Shown here in pieces: positions 24,201 through 32,244 of a stretch of 64,000 nucleotides of DNA. Numbering within the stretch: the stretch's first letter is position 1; each line of letters starts with the position of its first letter. The DNA comes from Forficula auricularia. Taxonomy: Eukaryota; Arthropoda; Insecta; Dermaptera; Forficulidae. The position numbers and the translations under genes are program-made. The notes beneath the pieces are model-generated. The model did no database searches and was not told the origin of the DNA. It saw only the letters and a program-made list of their open reading frames with translations. The stretch lies in contig JALMQS010000073.1 in the NCBI GenBank assembly GCA_024734495.1, forward strand, positions 4,152,985-4,216,984, given 5' to 3'.

Positions 24201-24763
24201 AAATAGATTAGAAACGTCCAATGATCCCATCATTTATATATGTATTTAATTAAAGATTTTAGGAATATTGAGCACAATATCTCTTTAATCTTGACTGCAA
24301 TATGCCTCTAACAAGTAAAGAAAAATCAAATAAATTATACTTTTTGAGTCAATCTTCTTTATTGAGAAATGTTTATTTTATTTCTAGTCGTGTATCGTTG
24401 CTATCATTGTCCCAGATGTTGATGTTATTAAATGCTGGGCCTCTGAAAATAGAATAGAAGGAACCTTTTCTGTACTTTGTGCTCATCCTGAAGTCAAACA
24501 ACTCATTATAGATGATATGATAGCCTGGGGTAAAGAGGCTGGTCTGAAATCATTCGAGCAGGTAAATATTCTTAAAAATGTTCCCAACAAAAATTATATT
24601 TTTATAAATTTCTTATTTTTCACAGGTCAAAGATATATATCTTCATCCAGATCCATTTTCAGTACAAAATGGTCTTTTAACACCAACATTGAAAAGCAAA
24701 CGACCACAATTAAAATATTATTTTAAGCCACAAATAGAAGATATGTATTCAAAATTAACCTAG
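1181..24763 (+). CDS. Acsl: Long-chain-fatty-acid--CoA ligase (ACSL1/5/6-like), ten exons, N-terminus outside the window
   Basis: Exons: 1181-1304, 9962-10231, 11440-11639, 11718-11918, 17470-17687, 18685-18835, 18907-19185, 21630-21773, 24388-24561, 24626-24763 (TAG). Phases agree throughout and give 632 residues. The family is about 700 aa long, so the N-terminal membrane anchor lies upstream. The enzyme activates long-chain fatty acids with ATP and CoA on ER or mitochondrial outer membranes. Seen in order: GPELIRVSKFY near the start; NCPEWILTEQGAY; the AMP-binding P-loop YTSGTTGNPKGVMLSH; SFLPLAHMLER; GYGQTECCAPVT; GWHHTGDVGMWLP; and the fatty-acyl signature/hinge NGTLKIIDRKKHIFKLSQGEY with its conserved Lys residues. 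All catalytic motifs are intact. Every exon has GT donors and AG acceptors except 21630, which is preceded by TTTCCG with no AG within about 60 nt. Introns are packed with transposons. The family assignment is firm; the paralogue is not. Confidence 0.96.
2756..3173. mobile_element. Foldback MITE in ACSL intron
   Basis: Inverted termini start with GTTGCAGTAAAAACCCG at 2756 and end with the complement at 3173. The arms match for most of their length, including ACTGATGTTGGTTGAGTTTG facing its complement. No coding sequence is seen. The inner motif TTGGTTGAGTTTGGT resembles, in the other orientation, the tandem units at 57771-58195. Confidence 0.75.
3658..3898. mobile_element. GC-rich MITE with perfect 18-bp inverted ends
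   Basis: TAGCCGGATACTGACTGA at 3658-3675 is the exact complement of the end at 3881-3898. The inside is strongly GC-rich, unlike the AT-rich surroundings, with several CCTCG/GCGAGGC motifs. An open frame through it (3679-3969) looks like a by-product of composition. No clear target duplication could be read. Confidence 0.6.
4960..5326. mobile_element. MITE derived from a Tc1/mariner (IS630-type) transposon
   Basis: Long inverted ends beginning TATAGAGTGGGCCATTTAAC close with GGTCCACCCTATA at 5326, compatible with a TA target. On the - strand around 5090-5210 the residues QQDGATCHTANVTID are readable. This is a characteristic DDE-region motif of mariner-type transposases, so the element descends from an autonomous copy. 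It is inserted in the second copy of the segment duplicated from 1-250. One end (about 50 bp) is duplicated at 4777-4828. Confidence 0.75.
6057..7146 (+). repeat. Three tandem copies of a 350-386 bp unit
   Basis: The word GCTTTGTTTTTATTAATATT starts units at 6057, 6443 and 6793, giving periods of 386 and 350. Each unit runs through GTCGCTCACTTCTTTCAACA and ends near TTGAAAAAGAATAAGTATAA. The third copy is the most diverged. No coding potential is seen. The array sits in the ACSL intron between 1304 and 9962. Confidence 0.85.
7447..7961. mobile_element. Non-autonomous hAT element
   Basis: Ends CAGTGGTTCCCAACCTGG and AAGGTTGGGAACCACTG form typical hAT inverted repeats. The flanks AGTTAGAC (7439-7446) and ATCTAGAC (7962-7969) match in 6 of 8 positions, as expected of an aged 8-bp target duplication. 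The copy shares its interior with the better preserved element at 30894-31561 but has lost its transposase. Confidence 0.82.
8437..8530. other. GC-rich repeat fragment, possibly Helitron-like
   Basis: The stretch beginning AGACCCGCCTTCGGTGG, followed by C-rich runs, recurs in part at 8600-8700 (CCCCCACC, ACCCACCCAGCACCCC). It looks like a family-specific repeat. The Helitron suggestion rests only on general resemblance and is weak. Confidence 0.25.
8845..9030 (+). mobile_element. tRNA-derived SINE
   Basis: The head has a Pol III A-box-like TTGTCCGAGCTGGCTAAGG and a B-box-like GGGTTTGAGCC about 60 bases later, in tRNA-like spacing. The body ends in an A-rich AATAAATAAAAATAAAAAAA tail. No target duplication could be identified. 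Confidence 0.7.
9392..9888. mobile_element. Palindromic element with two inverted hammerhead-like cores
   Basis: The arms about 9408-9530 and 9730-9858 are inverted copies. Each carries a CTGATAA / stem II / (G)AAACGTC core facing the other. ATAAATTGA at 9383-9391 and 9889-9897 may be its target duplication. A second small MITE (9569-9709) is nested in the middle. The element ends about 70 bases before ACSL exon 9962-10231. Confidence 0.6.
9569..9709. mobile_element. Small MITE nested in the palindromic element
   Basis: GAGGGGTGAACCGCGG at the left faces CGCGGTTCACCCCTC at the right. The internal motif GTGTACACCTA occurs near both ends. The open frame 9594-9785 running through it has no family resemblance and is not called a gene. 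Confidence 0.65.
10366..10572. mobile_element. Foldback MITE of the AAGGGCCAGTTG family (copy 1)
   Basis: The arms begin AAGGGCCAGTTGTATG and close with its complement. They contain ACAAAGGGTAA and CAATCAGATGA in mirror order, so the whole copy is one hairpin. Related copies are at 33408-33619, 42581-43423, 42776-42972 and, diverged, 55028-55191. Confidence 0.85.
11979..12381. mobile_element. Palindromic hammerhead-bearing retro-element with 14-bp target duplication
   Basis: TAGTATAAGATATT is repeated exactly at 11965-11978 and 12382-12395. Inside, arms starting AATTAAGTAATGGAGAGGG face each other around an AT-rich centre. Each arm holds CTGATGATGGCATTATTG, the start of a hammerhead-like core. 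The left arm (- strand) keeps GAAA; the right arm (+) has GAGG instead. No coding sequence is present. Confidence 0.75.
12070..12118 (-). ncRNA. Hammerhead-ribozyme-like core
   Basis: On the - strand: stem I GGAA pairs with UUCC; CUGAUGA; stem II GGC/GCC with a long loop; GAAA; then CGUU, with ACGU as a two-pair stem III without a loop and U as the cleavage base. All conserved boxes of a type I hammerhead are present. Activity is untested. Confidence 0.5.
13216..13397. mobile_element. Hammerhead-bearing element with terminal tag (one end unclear)
   Basis: The terminal tag (AAGGGAGA, GGTTCTTGGTGAAACATT) is at 13216-13252. One arm follows, ending in a - strand hammerhead-like core (13347-13397). 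The opposite arm and the second target duplication were not found, so the copy may be truncated. Confidence 0.5.
13347..13397 (-). ncRNA. Hammerhead-ribozyme-like core with one core base changed
   Basis: On the - strand: stem I ACUC/GAGU, CUGAAGA, stem II GGG/CCC, then AAA lacking the conserved G12, stem III AUAUA-GG-UAUAU, and A17. All helices form; only the G of GAAA is lost, which would be expected to inactivate cleavage. Confidence 0.5.
13800..13921 (+). mobile_element. 3' end of a poly(A)-tailed LINE
   Basis: The sequence from TTTTCACGATGGAGGGGCC through AGATGCACCTTCTGGTGTA ends in TCATT plus a run of A at about 13911-13921. It matches the complement of 41555-41640, where the same family lies in the other orientation next to RT-like sequence. 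It is a 5'-truncated LINE copy on the + strand. Confidence 0.65.
15178..15930. mobile_element. Foldback element with ACCGACTTCAAAA ends
   Basis: At 15557-15930 two arms of about 165 bp face each other, including ACTAAACGACGAAATATTAA and its complement, with ends AACCGACTTCAAAA / GAAGTCGGTTTT. A further copy of ACCGACTTCAAAAAAGG starts at 15178 followed by a long T-run. The ACCGACTTCAAAA motif is, from memory, widespread in insect repeats. No protein is encoded. Confidence 0.65.
16167..17090 (+). mobile_element. Mariner-type transposon with internally deleted transposase
   Basis: Inverted ends (GTGACTMAAAAGAAAGTTTA type) lie at 16167-16199 and 17060-17090, next to TA. Across 16250-16680 (two overlapping frames joined at 16402-16450) the peptide gives a DUF4817-like helix-turn-helix (RALCVREFYKNGHLATVARR) and a second HTH (LNVHRSSLHRILHKDLKLHP). 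At about 16771-16970 the C-terminal part is readable (NFFLWGYLKSKVYAN). The catalytic middle is missing and stops interrupt it. It is inserted immediately beside the hammerhead element at 17092. Confidence 0.85.
16262..16970 (+). pseudogene. Mariner/IS630-type transposase remnant
   Basis: The N-terminal DNA-binding region and the C-terminal tail of the transposase are present, but the segment with the DDE/DDD aspartates has been deleted and frames are broken. It therefore cannot encode an active enzyme. The element could move only if a related full-length transposase acts in trans. Confidence 0.75.
17092..17305. mobile_element. Hammerhead-bearing palindromic element with terminal tag
   Basis: Arms start ATTAGGTTGGAGTTGG (17092) and end with the complement (about 17260). 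A - strand hammerhead-like core lies in the left arm. The terminal tag in reverse form (ATGTTTCAC, CCAACACC, TTCCCT) follows at 17266-17300. The left flank is occupied by the mariner element, so the target duplication could not be read. Confidence 0.65.
17131..17180 (-). ncRNA. Hammerhead-ribozyme-like core with a complete stem III
   Basis: On the - strand: CUGACGA; stem II UGGG/CCUA; GAAA; stem III AUUUUU-GA-AAAAAU; C17. The A15.1-U16.1 pair and C17 fall exactly where a hammerhead needs them. Stem I is weak. Confidence 0.55.
18019..18201. mobile_element. PIF/Harbinger-like MITE
   Basis: Inverted ends AGGGGCCCATACA and its complement are flanked by TAA at 18016-18018 and 18202-18204. The 3-bp TAA duplication and GGGCCC-type ends suggest the PIF/Harbinger superfamily. 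The inside repeats AAATTGTTTGAC-like words and has no coding capacity. Confidence 0.7.
18235..18468. other. Unassigned moderately GC-rich segment in ACSL intron
   Basis: Both strands read openly (66 aa on -, 65 aa on +), but neither peptide resembles a family I know and no splice sites frame it. It may be a fragment of a transposon gene. Confidence 0.2.
20125..20452. mobile_element. Foldback MITE with an internal 22-bp triplication
   Basis: ATGCAAATTTGGATAGTTTA near the left end is mirrored by TAAACTATCCAAATTTGCAT near the right. The word CAATAATTTCAAGTAAATTA plus GC is repeated three times at 20267-20332. No protein is encoded. Confidence 0.7.
21555..21588 (+). mobile_element. LINE 3' terminus with poly(A)
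   Basis: TTGCATTCGATTGCATT followed by a run of A matches the 3' end of the truncated LINE at 59391-60196. It lies about 42 bases upstream of ACSL exon 21630-21773, so its insertion may have altered the acceptor region. Confidence 0.55.
21925..21975 (-). ncRNA. Degenerate hammerhead-like core
   Basis: On the - strand CUGAUGA is followed by a good stem II (CCCAU/AUGGG), but GAAA reads UAAA, so one core base is lost. It lies in the ACSL intron after exon 21630-21773. Confidence 0.3.
22093..22482. mobile_element. Foldback MITE
   Basis: Left AACGACGAAAAGGGCCATTT is mirrored by AAATGGCCTTTTTCGTCGTT on the right, and the arms match over about 170 bp (for example GAAAACAGCTTCC / GGAAGCTGTTTTC). 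The centre is AT-rich. No coding sequence is seen. Confidence 0.75.
24097..24143. mobile_element. 47-bp solo terminus of the hammerhead element family
   Basis: The insertion consists of little more than the shared terminal tag (AAGGAATTTGGTGTTGG, TTGGTGAAACATTTTTTAA). It is flanked by the 10-bp repeat AATTATATCC at 24087-24096 and 24144-24153. It is best read as an extremely truncated retro-insertion that kept only one end of the element. Confidence 0.7.
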
Positions 24764-24849
24764 GAAACACCTTAATTTATTTCATCATGTTTATCACTTT
24801 TATGCTTGTCAGTCATTCTAAAGAATAACTAAAAATTTCAACTTTTTGA

Positions 24850-24855
24850 AATAAA
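24850..24855 (+). promoter_or_regulatory. Polyadenylation signal of the ACSL gene
   Basis: A canonical AATAAA lies 87 bases after the ACSL stop codon in AT-rich sequence. A further weaker AATAAA-like motif occurs about 80 bases downstream. Confidence 0.55.
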
Positions 24856-25917
24856 ACTTATTTCTGGAGTTTATTGGTTATTCTATTGAATAACTTACGA
24901 ATAATATAGAAATTGAAATATTAAATTTAATAAAAGGCTGCACCAATTTTCGGGAGAATAAAATAATTATTAGAAACTTTAGACTCAAGTATATTGTTTA
25001 ATTTTGTACACCAAAGACTTATGCTAGTTTTATTAATTTACCGAAAGGCTAAACCATAGAGTGATAAAATTCTCATTTTTGTTGAAGATTTGGGATTTAT
25101 TTAGTGGTAAAAATTATAATTTTTATTAAAAAAATAAAAATATGGAAAAACAATAAGAATTTCCATTCTTAATTATAAAAAATTAAATAATATTTTATCC
25201 TCTTGGTTACGCTAAATTAATGTATAATTACAAAAAATAAAAATAAAAAAAAATAGACTGAAACTACGTATTTTTTCTTAAGCAATATATAGATTGATTA
25301 TCTAAAAAAATCTAAGAAAGGAAGGGATATTTTATATACATAAACTCAATTATTTATCAAAGAACTTGATAATAATCAACTCGTTATAAAGTATATGAAT
25401 ATTGATTCATCGTTGAAATTTTTTTCTTTGGTGCTATAGAAAAGAACTTAAAACGAAAAAAATCATAATTTATTTTTGAGTAATCACCTAAGAATATTTA
25501 AAAAAATCGTTATAATTAAAAATATTTATAGAACGTTGATAAAGAATCAAGAAGATGGTATGTCTAAATATAAAAGTATCAAATTGTTCAACAGAAATCT
25601 TGGCCTCATTCAAACTAAAAAGTGTGGTTTTTTTATAATTGTTTTATAAAATTTTTAAATAAATAATTGTGAAATTAAAAAAAATAAATAAATACGACTA
25701 TATAATGATTCATTATCAGCCACTAAAAGAAGAAACGAAAAGCGTCTTGTCCCATAAGATGTATGTGAAAACATCAAAAATGAAAATATCGCGATGGAAC
25801 TCTGGAGCTTATGCTTGCTGCCTGCAGCCTTAACAAAGACCTAAGTCTTAGGGTACGTGCAGAACGCACCAAGAGGGTATGCGGCAGAATGAGGCTGACA
25901 GCGTTATTCCTCATAGG

Positions 25918-26987
25918 TAGAGACCGGATTTTTATGCAGTAAAAACTGCCAAAATATGCAGCTAAAAAGGCTGAAATATGCAGAATACGTTGAATTATGC
26001 AAATATATGCAGTAAAAATTGGCAAAATAAATTTTTTTATGCACTAAAAAATTAAAATTGAAGACAAAAAGACAAAGAAAAAATTAATTTTTAATGATAA
26101 GAATCTCAAGTTATTTTGGAACTCTATAATCGGTTAATCAGTAGATGTTCACAGTCCAAGAGCTCAATGGATAATGAAAAAAATATTTAAACTCAAAGAA
26201 ATATTAGGTGCACTTGAATAAAAACAACATAATAAATATAATAATGTTTCAAAAAATGTGATCGAAAAATACGAGGGGGGGGGGTAGTTTATTAAACAGA
26301 AAGCGATTGTATTGTATTGATTTTATTTTTTTATATTAACAAGCTTTTCTCATTGATGTTCAAATAATAAACTAATAAAATAATACAAATATTTGTCCGG
26401 CTATAATCTGATCCCTACACTAATTTACACACGCGAACACTCAATGGCCAAAATGGGCTATAGTTACCGAAGGCCATTAAAAAAAAATTAATAATAAAGA
26501 AATAATTAATAAAGGATCTCAAAAATAATTAAAATTTAATTGTAATTGTGAATAATTTGTTTACAAGTATTTTTCTTAATTAACTTCAGGTTATTATATC
26601 TACGGTCACTTGAAATTGATTTATACAAATAAAAGAAGCGCTCCACATCCTCAAATGTAATGGGGGCAAATTTAAAGGAACTTTATATATTATTATATTT
26701 TATATTTCTTCATTTTTTTTCATTCTTTCTCTGAAAATTTACTTTTAAAAAAGCTGTATTTGGTGCAAAATAGGCAATATTTGACAAAAAAAAATTCTTA
26801 AAATATGCAATTTTATGCAATATTCTTCAAATATGCAATTTTATGCAATATTACTCAAATATGAAAAATATGCAGTATAAAATTTAACCCACAGTATCCT
26901 AGATGCATGATTCGGATAGATAATTGATCCGCTGGCTCGTATATGGCTGCAAACAAAATATACAATTGCATAGGAATCCGGTCTCTA
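25918..26987. mobile_element. Non-autonomous hAT element, 1.07 kb
   Basis: Ends TAGAGACCGGATT and its complement are flanked by CTCATAGG (25910-25917) and CTTATAGG (26988-26995), matching in 7 of 8. Subterminal repeats of AATATGCAATTTTATGCA occur at the right side and TATGCAGTAAAAAC at the left, as is common for transposase binding in hAT elements. No transposase is readable. Confidence 0.78.
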
Positions 26988-26999
26988 CTTATAGGGTAT

Positions 27000-29100
27000 G
27001 TCCACTAAGCGGAGTAGGGCTTAGTTTTTCATATAGTAATTTAAAGAAAAAAAAACAACGTTTGAATGAATGAATAAGAGAAAAAAATTTGACTCACTGA
27101 CTCATGGTTTCTTGGATGTTCTTTTCCTAATTGTTTTTGCCTTTTTGTAACATATGCTAAAAAAAATATACCTTATGAATGCTTCAAGATATTTTTTCAT
27201 CAATAATAAAATGTGAGATCTCCGCCTGAAGAAGTAATTATTTCCATTGGTGCCAAAAAATTAAAGGCGCCTCATTAATTATCAGCTGCATCAACAAAAG
27301 TATCTATAAAAAAAACGGGCCTTAAAAAAATAAGTAGATTTCTTTATGAACGTCCTTAGCAAAAAGTATCACGACAGTCCTGTAATGAAGTAGAATGATA
27401 TTATTGTAATATTATATACTTATTGTTTGTTTTTGTTTTTAATGAGATCGAATGCAAGTTAACATATTACTTTCAAATAAGTTTTTTTTTAAGTTGCTGA
27501 TGATAAAATATTTAAAACTTTAAATTAACTGTTCGGCAAAAAAAAGCCACAATAATCGATGTTTATTTAAAAAGTGGAAATACAATGTAATTTAATTTTT
27601 AATAAAAACTACAAGTGTTATGCTACAGCGTAACGAAAATACATTTTATGCAATTGCAATAATTAAAAAAAAAATATGTATATATAAACTACTTATTGAG
27701 ATAATAAATCGGGTGGCTCTGATATCTATTTGCATAACATTCTTGTTCTTTTGATGACGGTTACGATTCCTTTTTAACAATTTGATATTTATAATCAAAA
27801 GAAAAAGCTAAAACAAAGTTGAATACAATCAATATTATTATCACTCTTAAATGAGTTCATATTTTCATGTCCTGGAATCTTAAGTGCCACCAAATGCATT
27901 CATTTATATGTGAGTCTTTCACACAATTTGAAAAATGTTGTTTGTAAACACTAATTATCCTCTTTTTCTCATAAAATATTTATAATCTATTGATAATTTA
28001 GGTAGAAATATGTAATCGGCATTTTTCATCTTCATACAAAAAGAAAAAAATTATGTTTTTTAAATTAAAATAAATACGTATAAACTAATTCAATCAGAAA
28101 AATTCAAAATGTTTGCTCAGGTCAACATTTTCAATTAAAATTAATAGCTTTAATTCTTTTTTCTCATACATAGATAAAATATAATAGTTTGAAGAGCAAT
28201 AATTATCCATAAGTAATCTGTAATGTAAATTTAAAATCATTTTTATTCCTTTAAATAGTCAATATAGGACATGTTAAAAACATTTCCAGATAAATTTTAT
28301 TAAAAGTTCTTTTCTTTTTTATATTTCATGACAATTTAAATTTATATTTGAAAATGGTTATATTAATAAAAAAGAAAAAATATAGAAGGATTCCATTTTA
28401 CAAAACCATATCAAATTTATAACTTGTTAGTATAATTTTAATAAAATTACAATTTATTCAATATTTTAATAGATTTTTTCTATTATCCTCTCCAATAATC
28501 AATAATTCTTGAAATTTTCTTTATGATGTTTTTTTAAATAAACAATACCAAGCATAAAATTTATCTAGAAGAATTTGGGCTTTTTGAATTAAATATTTCA
28601 GCTTCTACCTTCTAGTTATGGACTTGTTTTCAGTGGCTGTAAATAAATAATTTTGCGAATGTGAATAAATATATTTCTTTATAAATTATCTTGTTTGTGT
28701 TGCTTTTTGCAATAATTAAAAGGAACCAATATATATATTTATATATAATTATATAAGTAGGTATATATATAAATATAGGTATTTACAATTAAATCAAAAA
28801 ATTTACCATTTTCATCAATGGAAGATTTGGATTTAGTTTTCATAAATTCTTATATTGTAGTATAACAATGTTTCATTTAGAAATGTTATCATGTTTTTTA
28901 TTTTTTTCTGAAAAATCTAATTTCCCAGTGGCTGCACAATTTCACCACTATTCCTTCTTCTATAGTAAATGACAGGTAATGTACATATATGGGTCAGAAA
29001 GTAAAGGGTTTTATTAACACTCAAAGCTAATTCAACTAGGTGGCTTAGTAATCAAATTAAATGAAAAATTTTATTTGTTTTAATTGTTAACATTATTGAC
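27000..29100. other. AT-rich intergenic sequence
   Basis: I see no gene, no clear inverted repeat and no RNA gene here. It is mostly A/T runs with several TATATA tracts. Confidence 0.5.
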
Positions 29101-29144
29101 TACTAAATTAAATTAGGGAACAAAATTTTTATATTATAGACAAA

Positions 29145-29236
29145 AGGATCAGCCGGGATTCGAACCCGGGATCTTCGCATGTGCGCTGCAAAGCCTTTAT
29201 GAGAGCCTTAGCTCTTATCCTCTCGGCCACCGATCC
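29145..29236 (-). tRNA. tRNA-like gene or SINE head (class II shape, anticodon arm degenerate)
   Basis: On the - strand the ends GGATCGG and CTGATCC form a 7-bp acceptor stem (one G-U). The A box TGGCCGAGAGG and B box GGTTCGAATCC fit Pol III consensus. The T arm CCGGG/CCCGG is perfect, and TTTT follows immediately as a terminator. The D and anticodon stems do not pair properly, so it is more likely a tRNA pseudogene or SINE head than a working Ser/Leu-type tRNA. Confidence 0.45.
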
Positions 29237-29254
29237 CTGAACCCAAGCTGATAC

Positions 29255-29447
29255 CAGGCGCGGATCCAGACCTCTGATTTGGGGGGGGTCAGAGACGCCG
29301 CCCCCCCACACACACACACACAACTTTATTTTCTTCAATTTTAAAATTTAATGTTTAAAAAAAAAAAAAATTAAATAAACAGATAAAAAATGTTGATCTC
29401 CAATGCTTGGGGGGGTCGCCCCCATCGCCCCCCTGGATCCGCGCATG
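29255..29447. mobile_element. Small hAT MITE with perfect 8-bp duplication
   Basis: GCTGATAC occurs exactly at 29247-29254 and 29448-29455. The ends CAGGCGCGGATCCAG and CTGGATCCGCGCATG are inverted repeats. The body contains long G and C runs and an A-run. It begins about 18 bases beyond the tRNA-like sequence. Confidence 0.85.
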
Positions 29448-29734
29448 GCTGATACTTAATGTCTATATGAATTTGGAATTTCATTTTTATTTAATATTTT
29501 AATCTCTTCCTCGTTCATTTTTTGCAGCTCTGTAGTTGGCTTGACTAATTAAATTAAATTAAATTATTGACTACGTTTATATCAGGCACAGCAAGTAGGA
29601 TTTGGTCATTGTCCCAAAATAATATAAAACTATGCAATTTTCCGCTTTACCAAAACTAGCCTTTCGAGCGCCCTGTCCTAGGTGTAAATTCGGATCCTAT
29701 ATATTTATTTAATATATATTAATAAAACAAGTGA

Positions 29735-29850
29735 GGCGCTGGTAGTGCAGTGGCTAGAGCTTTAGACTTAAAATCGAATTTAGTCGCGATCGAATATCGC
29801 TTCAATGAGAACAAATTTTATCTCTGACAAAATATCAATAAATCCAGGAG
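29735..29850 (+). mobile_element. Possible tRNA-derived SINE head
   Basis: GGCGCTGGTAGTGCAGTGG followed by CTAGAGC resembles an A box, and GCGATCGAATATCGC about 45 bases later resembles a B box. The match is weaker than for the other SINEs and the 3' end is not defined. Confidence 0.35.
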
Positions 29851-29978
29851 AAGACAACTGGAAACCACTATTGTGAACTATTCTCCAGGAAAATTACTAT
29901 GGTGAGGATCTCTCTCCATATAGTAATCATCAACGCTCGGAATCGATTATGGATTTGAAGGAGAATAATACAAATAGT

Positions 29979-30128
29979 CAGAGCCTGATATAGGTCTTTT
30001 GTCAGGGGGGGGGGGGCAAGCTTGAATTTGCCTCTGCTCCCTCCAACCCACAATACTTCAATAAATATATACAAAAAATTTGCCGCCGGGGGCAAGAGTC
30101 CCCTTTGTCCCCCCTAGATCCGACCCTG
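29979..30128. mobile_element. Small hAT-like MITE
   Basis: Flanks CAAATAGT (29971-29978) and CAAGTAGT (30129-30136) match in 7 of 8. The ends CAGAGCCTGATATAGG and CCTAGATCCGACCCTG are imperfect inverted repeats. The inside has a G-run and a C-rich stretch, like the MITE at 29255-29447. Confidence 0.65.
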
Positions 30129-30893
30129 CAAGTAGTATGTATTTTTTGTAAGAACTTAATTTTATTACCCAGCATTCAGCAATTTAATTTTTACTATAAG
30201 TTTTATTTAATTGAGGGGGAGGGCTTTTTCACCCTCCCCTACAGGCTAAGCATGTCCAACAGAGGCGCAACCATGGGGGGGGCTAAGGGGGCTGAATCCC
30301 CCCAGGACAAGAAAAAAATGAAAATAAAAGTAAAAATAAAAAATTTGGGCCACCCTAATATATATATACTAGTATATATGTATGTGTGTATTAGTGTATT
30401 AGCCCCCCCCCCAGGACAAAATCCAGCACATGCTTAGTTAAGATGCTAATATTTGTATTGATAAGTACATATTTATTTATTTATTTTGGGCTTTAAAGGA
30501 CTTTTATAAAACTGAACAAAATGTATACTTTTATATCTTTTTATTATACCAGGTGTATAAGCTTAATTCCGCTGTTCGCTCAATGATGGCTTTAGTGAGC
30601 GTATTAAACTACCATACCGACAAATTATGCACTTTTTTTATGAGTTTAACATCTGTCAACATATTAATCAGTGCACATCACCAGCAATTTCATACAACAA
30701 AACATACACTTTTGTGAACACTTCATCCTACATTGCTTTAAATCTTTAATTTTTCTCTCTTGAATCTCTGAATTCCTTTGACTGTAGTTTAACTTTTCCC
30801 GTGATTCCTATATTTTTTGTCCGCTCTACTCGCTTTGATCGAGCTCATTGACCAACTCCTTTTTCCTCTTTTTCTGTAAATAATTGATTAGAG

Positions 30894-31561
30894 CAGTGGT
30901 TCCCAACCTGGAGGCGATCGCCCCCAAGCGGGCGATTTGGGTTATCAGGGGGCAATGAGTATTCAAAGGGTGAAAAATTAAAATAGTACTGTACACCTCA
31001 CACAATTGGCGAAACTCTTGTTTTACCGGCTACCAAAAAAATTGTTGAAATCATGCTAGTCGAGGGCCCTAGTAATAAGATAAGTCAATCGGTTTCTTTG
31101 AGCAACAATACTATTTCCAGGCGAATTGACGAAATGGCCACGGACGTTGAATCCAAACTCACCAATCCAATGATTGATAACAAAGCAATTTTATTAGCTT
31201 ATGTGAAGTTTATCAATGAACAAATTGATACGGTTACTGAGTTTTTCGACACGTCTGATCCTGTTTTAAGTGAGAATTTGAAGCAATGCAAATTGGATCT
31301 TGCATACCTTACAGATATTTTTGAAAAAATGAACGAAGTCAATATAAGGCTTCAAGGAAACAAGATGAACGTCAATGATCTTAGTTAATTATTTCACTTC
31401 TTTGTTCTTAAAAAAATCTGTAAAAAATGTACAAAACTGCTTTATTATTTACACTTTACTTCAAATTAAAATTAGGCATACAATGAAAATGAAAAGGGGG
31501 CGATAGGTGTTAGTCAACCTCCAGAAAGGGGATATGAGACACAAAAGGTTGGCAAGCACTG
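30894..31561. mobile_element. hAT element with exact 8-bp target duplication
   Basis: GATTAGAG stands at 30886-30893 and 31562-31569. The ends CAGTGGTTCCCAACCTGG and AGGTTGGCAAGCACTG are hAT-type inverted repeats. Inside is a collapsed transposase frame (31053-31388). The relative at 7447-7961 is more deleted. Confidence 0.9.
31053..31388 (+). pseudogene. hAT transposase (ZBED/SCAND3-like) with a large internal deletion
   Basis: The 111-residue frame has VSLSNNTISRRIDEMATDVE near residue 17, a motif I recognise from hAT transposases of the ZBED5/SCAND3 type. ILLAYVKFINEQ follows, and then it jumps to a later part (CKLDLAYLTDIFEKMNEVN). The catalytic Asp region and the BED zinc finger are missing. 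The frame stays open, but the product could not be an active transposase. Confidence 0.75.
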
Positions 31562-32244
31562 GATTAGAGTTATTCTCATCATCAATATCTTAGATATTGT
31601 AATCCTCCTTTGTTTGGATGTGGTTTCATTTTCACCTACCAAATCAATAAAAAATAATAATACTTTGTTACTTGATCCAAGAGAGTCTCACAATACAACA
31701 AGAAAAAATATCCTCAAAGCATTAAATGTTTCGGATTTTAGGGAGTAAGTCAGACTTAACTCCTCCGTACATAAATTAGTTTGGTCAAAAAGAAATAAGT
31801 CTGACTTATGCCTTTTAGATCAATACTAACTTGTCAGATGGTAAAAAAGGATTCAAGATGACATACGTCTATTCAACCAAAAAAATGAAAGATAACTCCT
31901 TTGTATTTAGTAAAATAACAATAATTGAAGCAAATGTTTCTGATTTAAACTGTCTGTACCTTTAGAAAGAACGGATTTTTTTGGTTCAAAAAGCATCAAA
32001 ACCTCAAAATATCAAAAAATTGACTTAACCCCTTTTGCCTTGACATGAAAGATATAAGTACATAGACATAAACAATATTATAAAAATTCTGTATTTATGT
32101 AAAATATGTTTAAGTAGGTCGCTTTAAAATGACGATGTGAGAGTGGAGAGAACCCCAAAGTGGTCATTTTTAGCCTAGCAAGAAAATAACTACTAAAAAC
32201 ATCAATAATTAATAATAATTAGTTTTTCGATCCACTTCAAAAAG

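Noticed and set aside
30245..30440. Possible further hAT MITE with C/G runs (GGCGCAACCATGGGG ... CCCCCCAGGACAAAATCC)
   Set aside because: No matching 8-bp flanks and only a poor inverted repeat were found.
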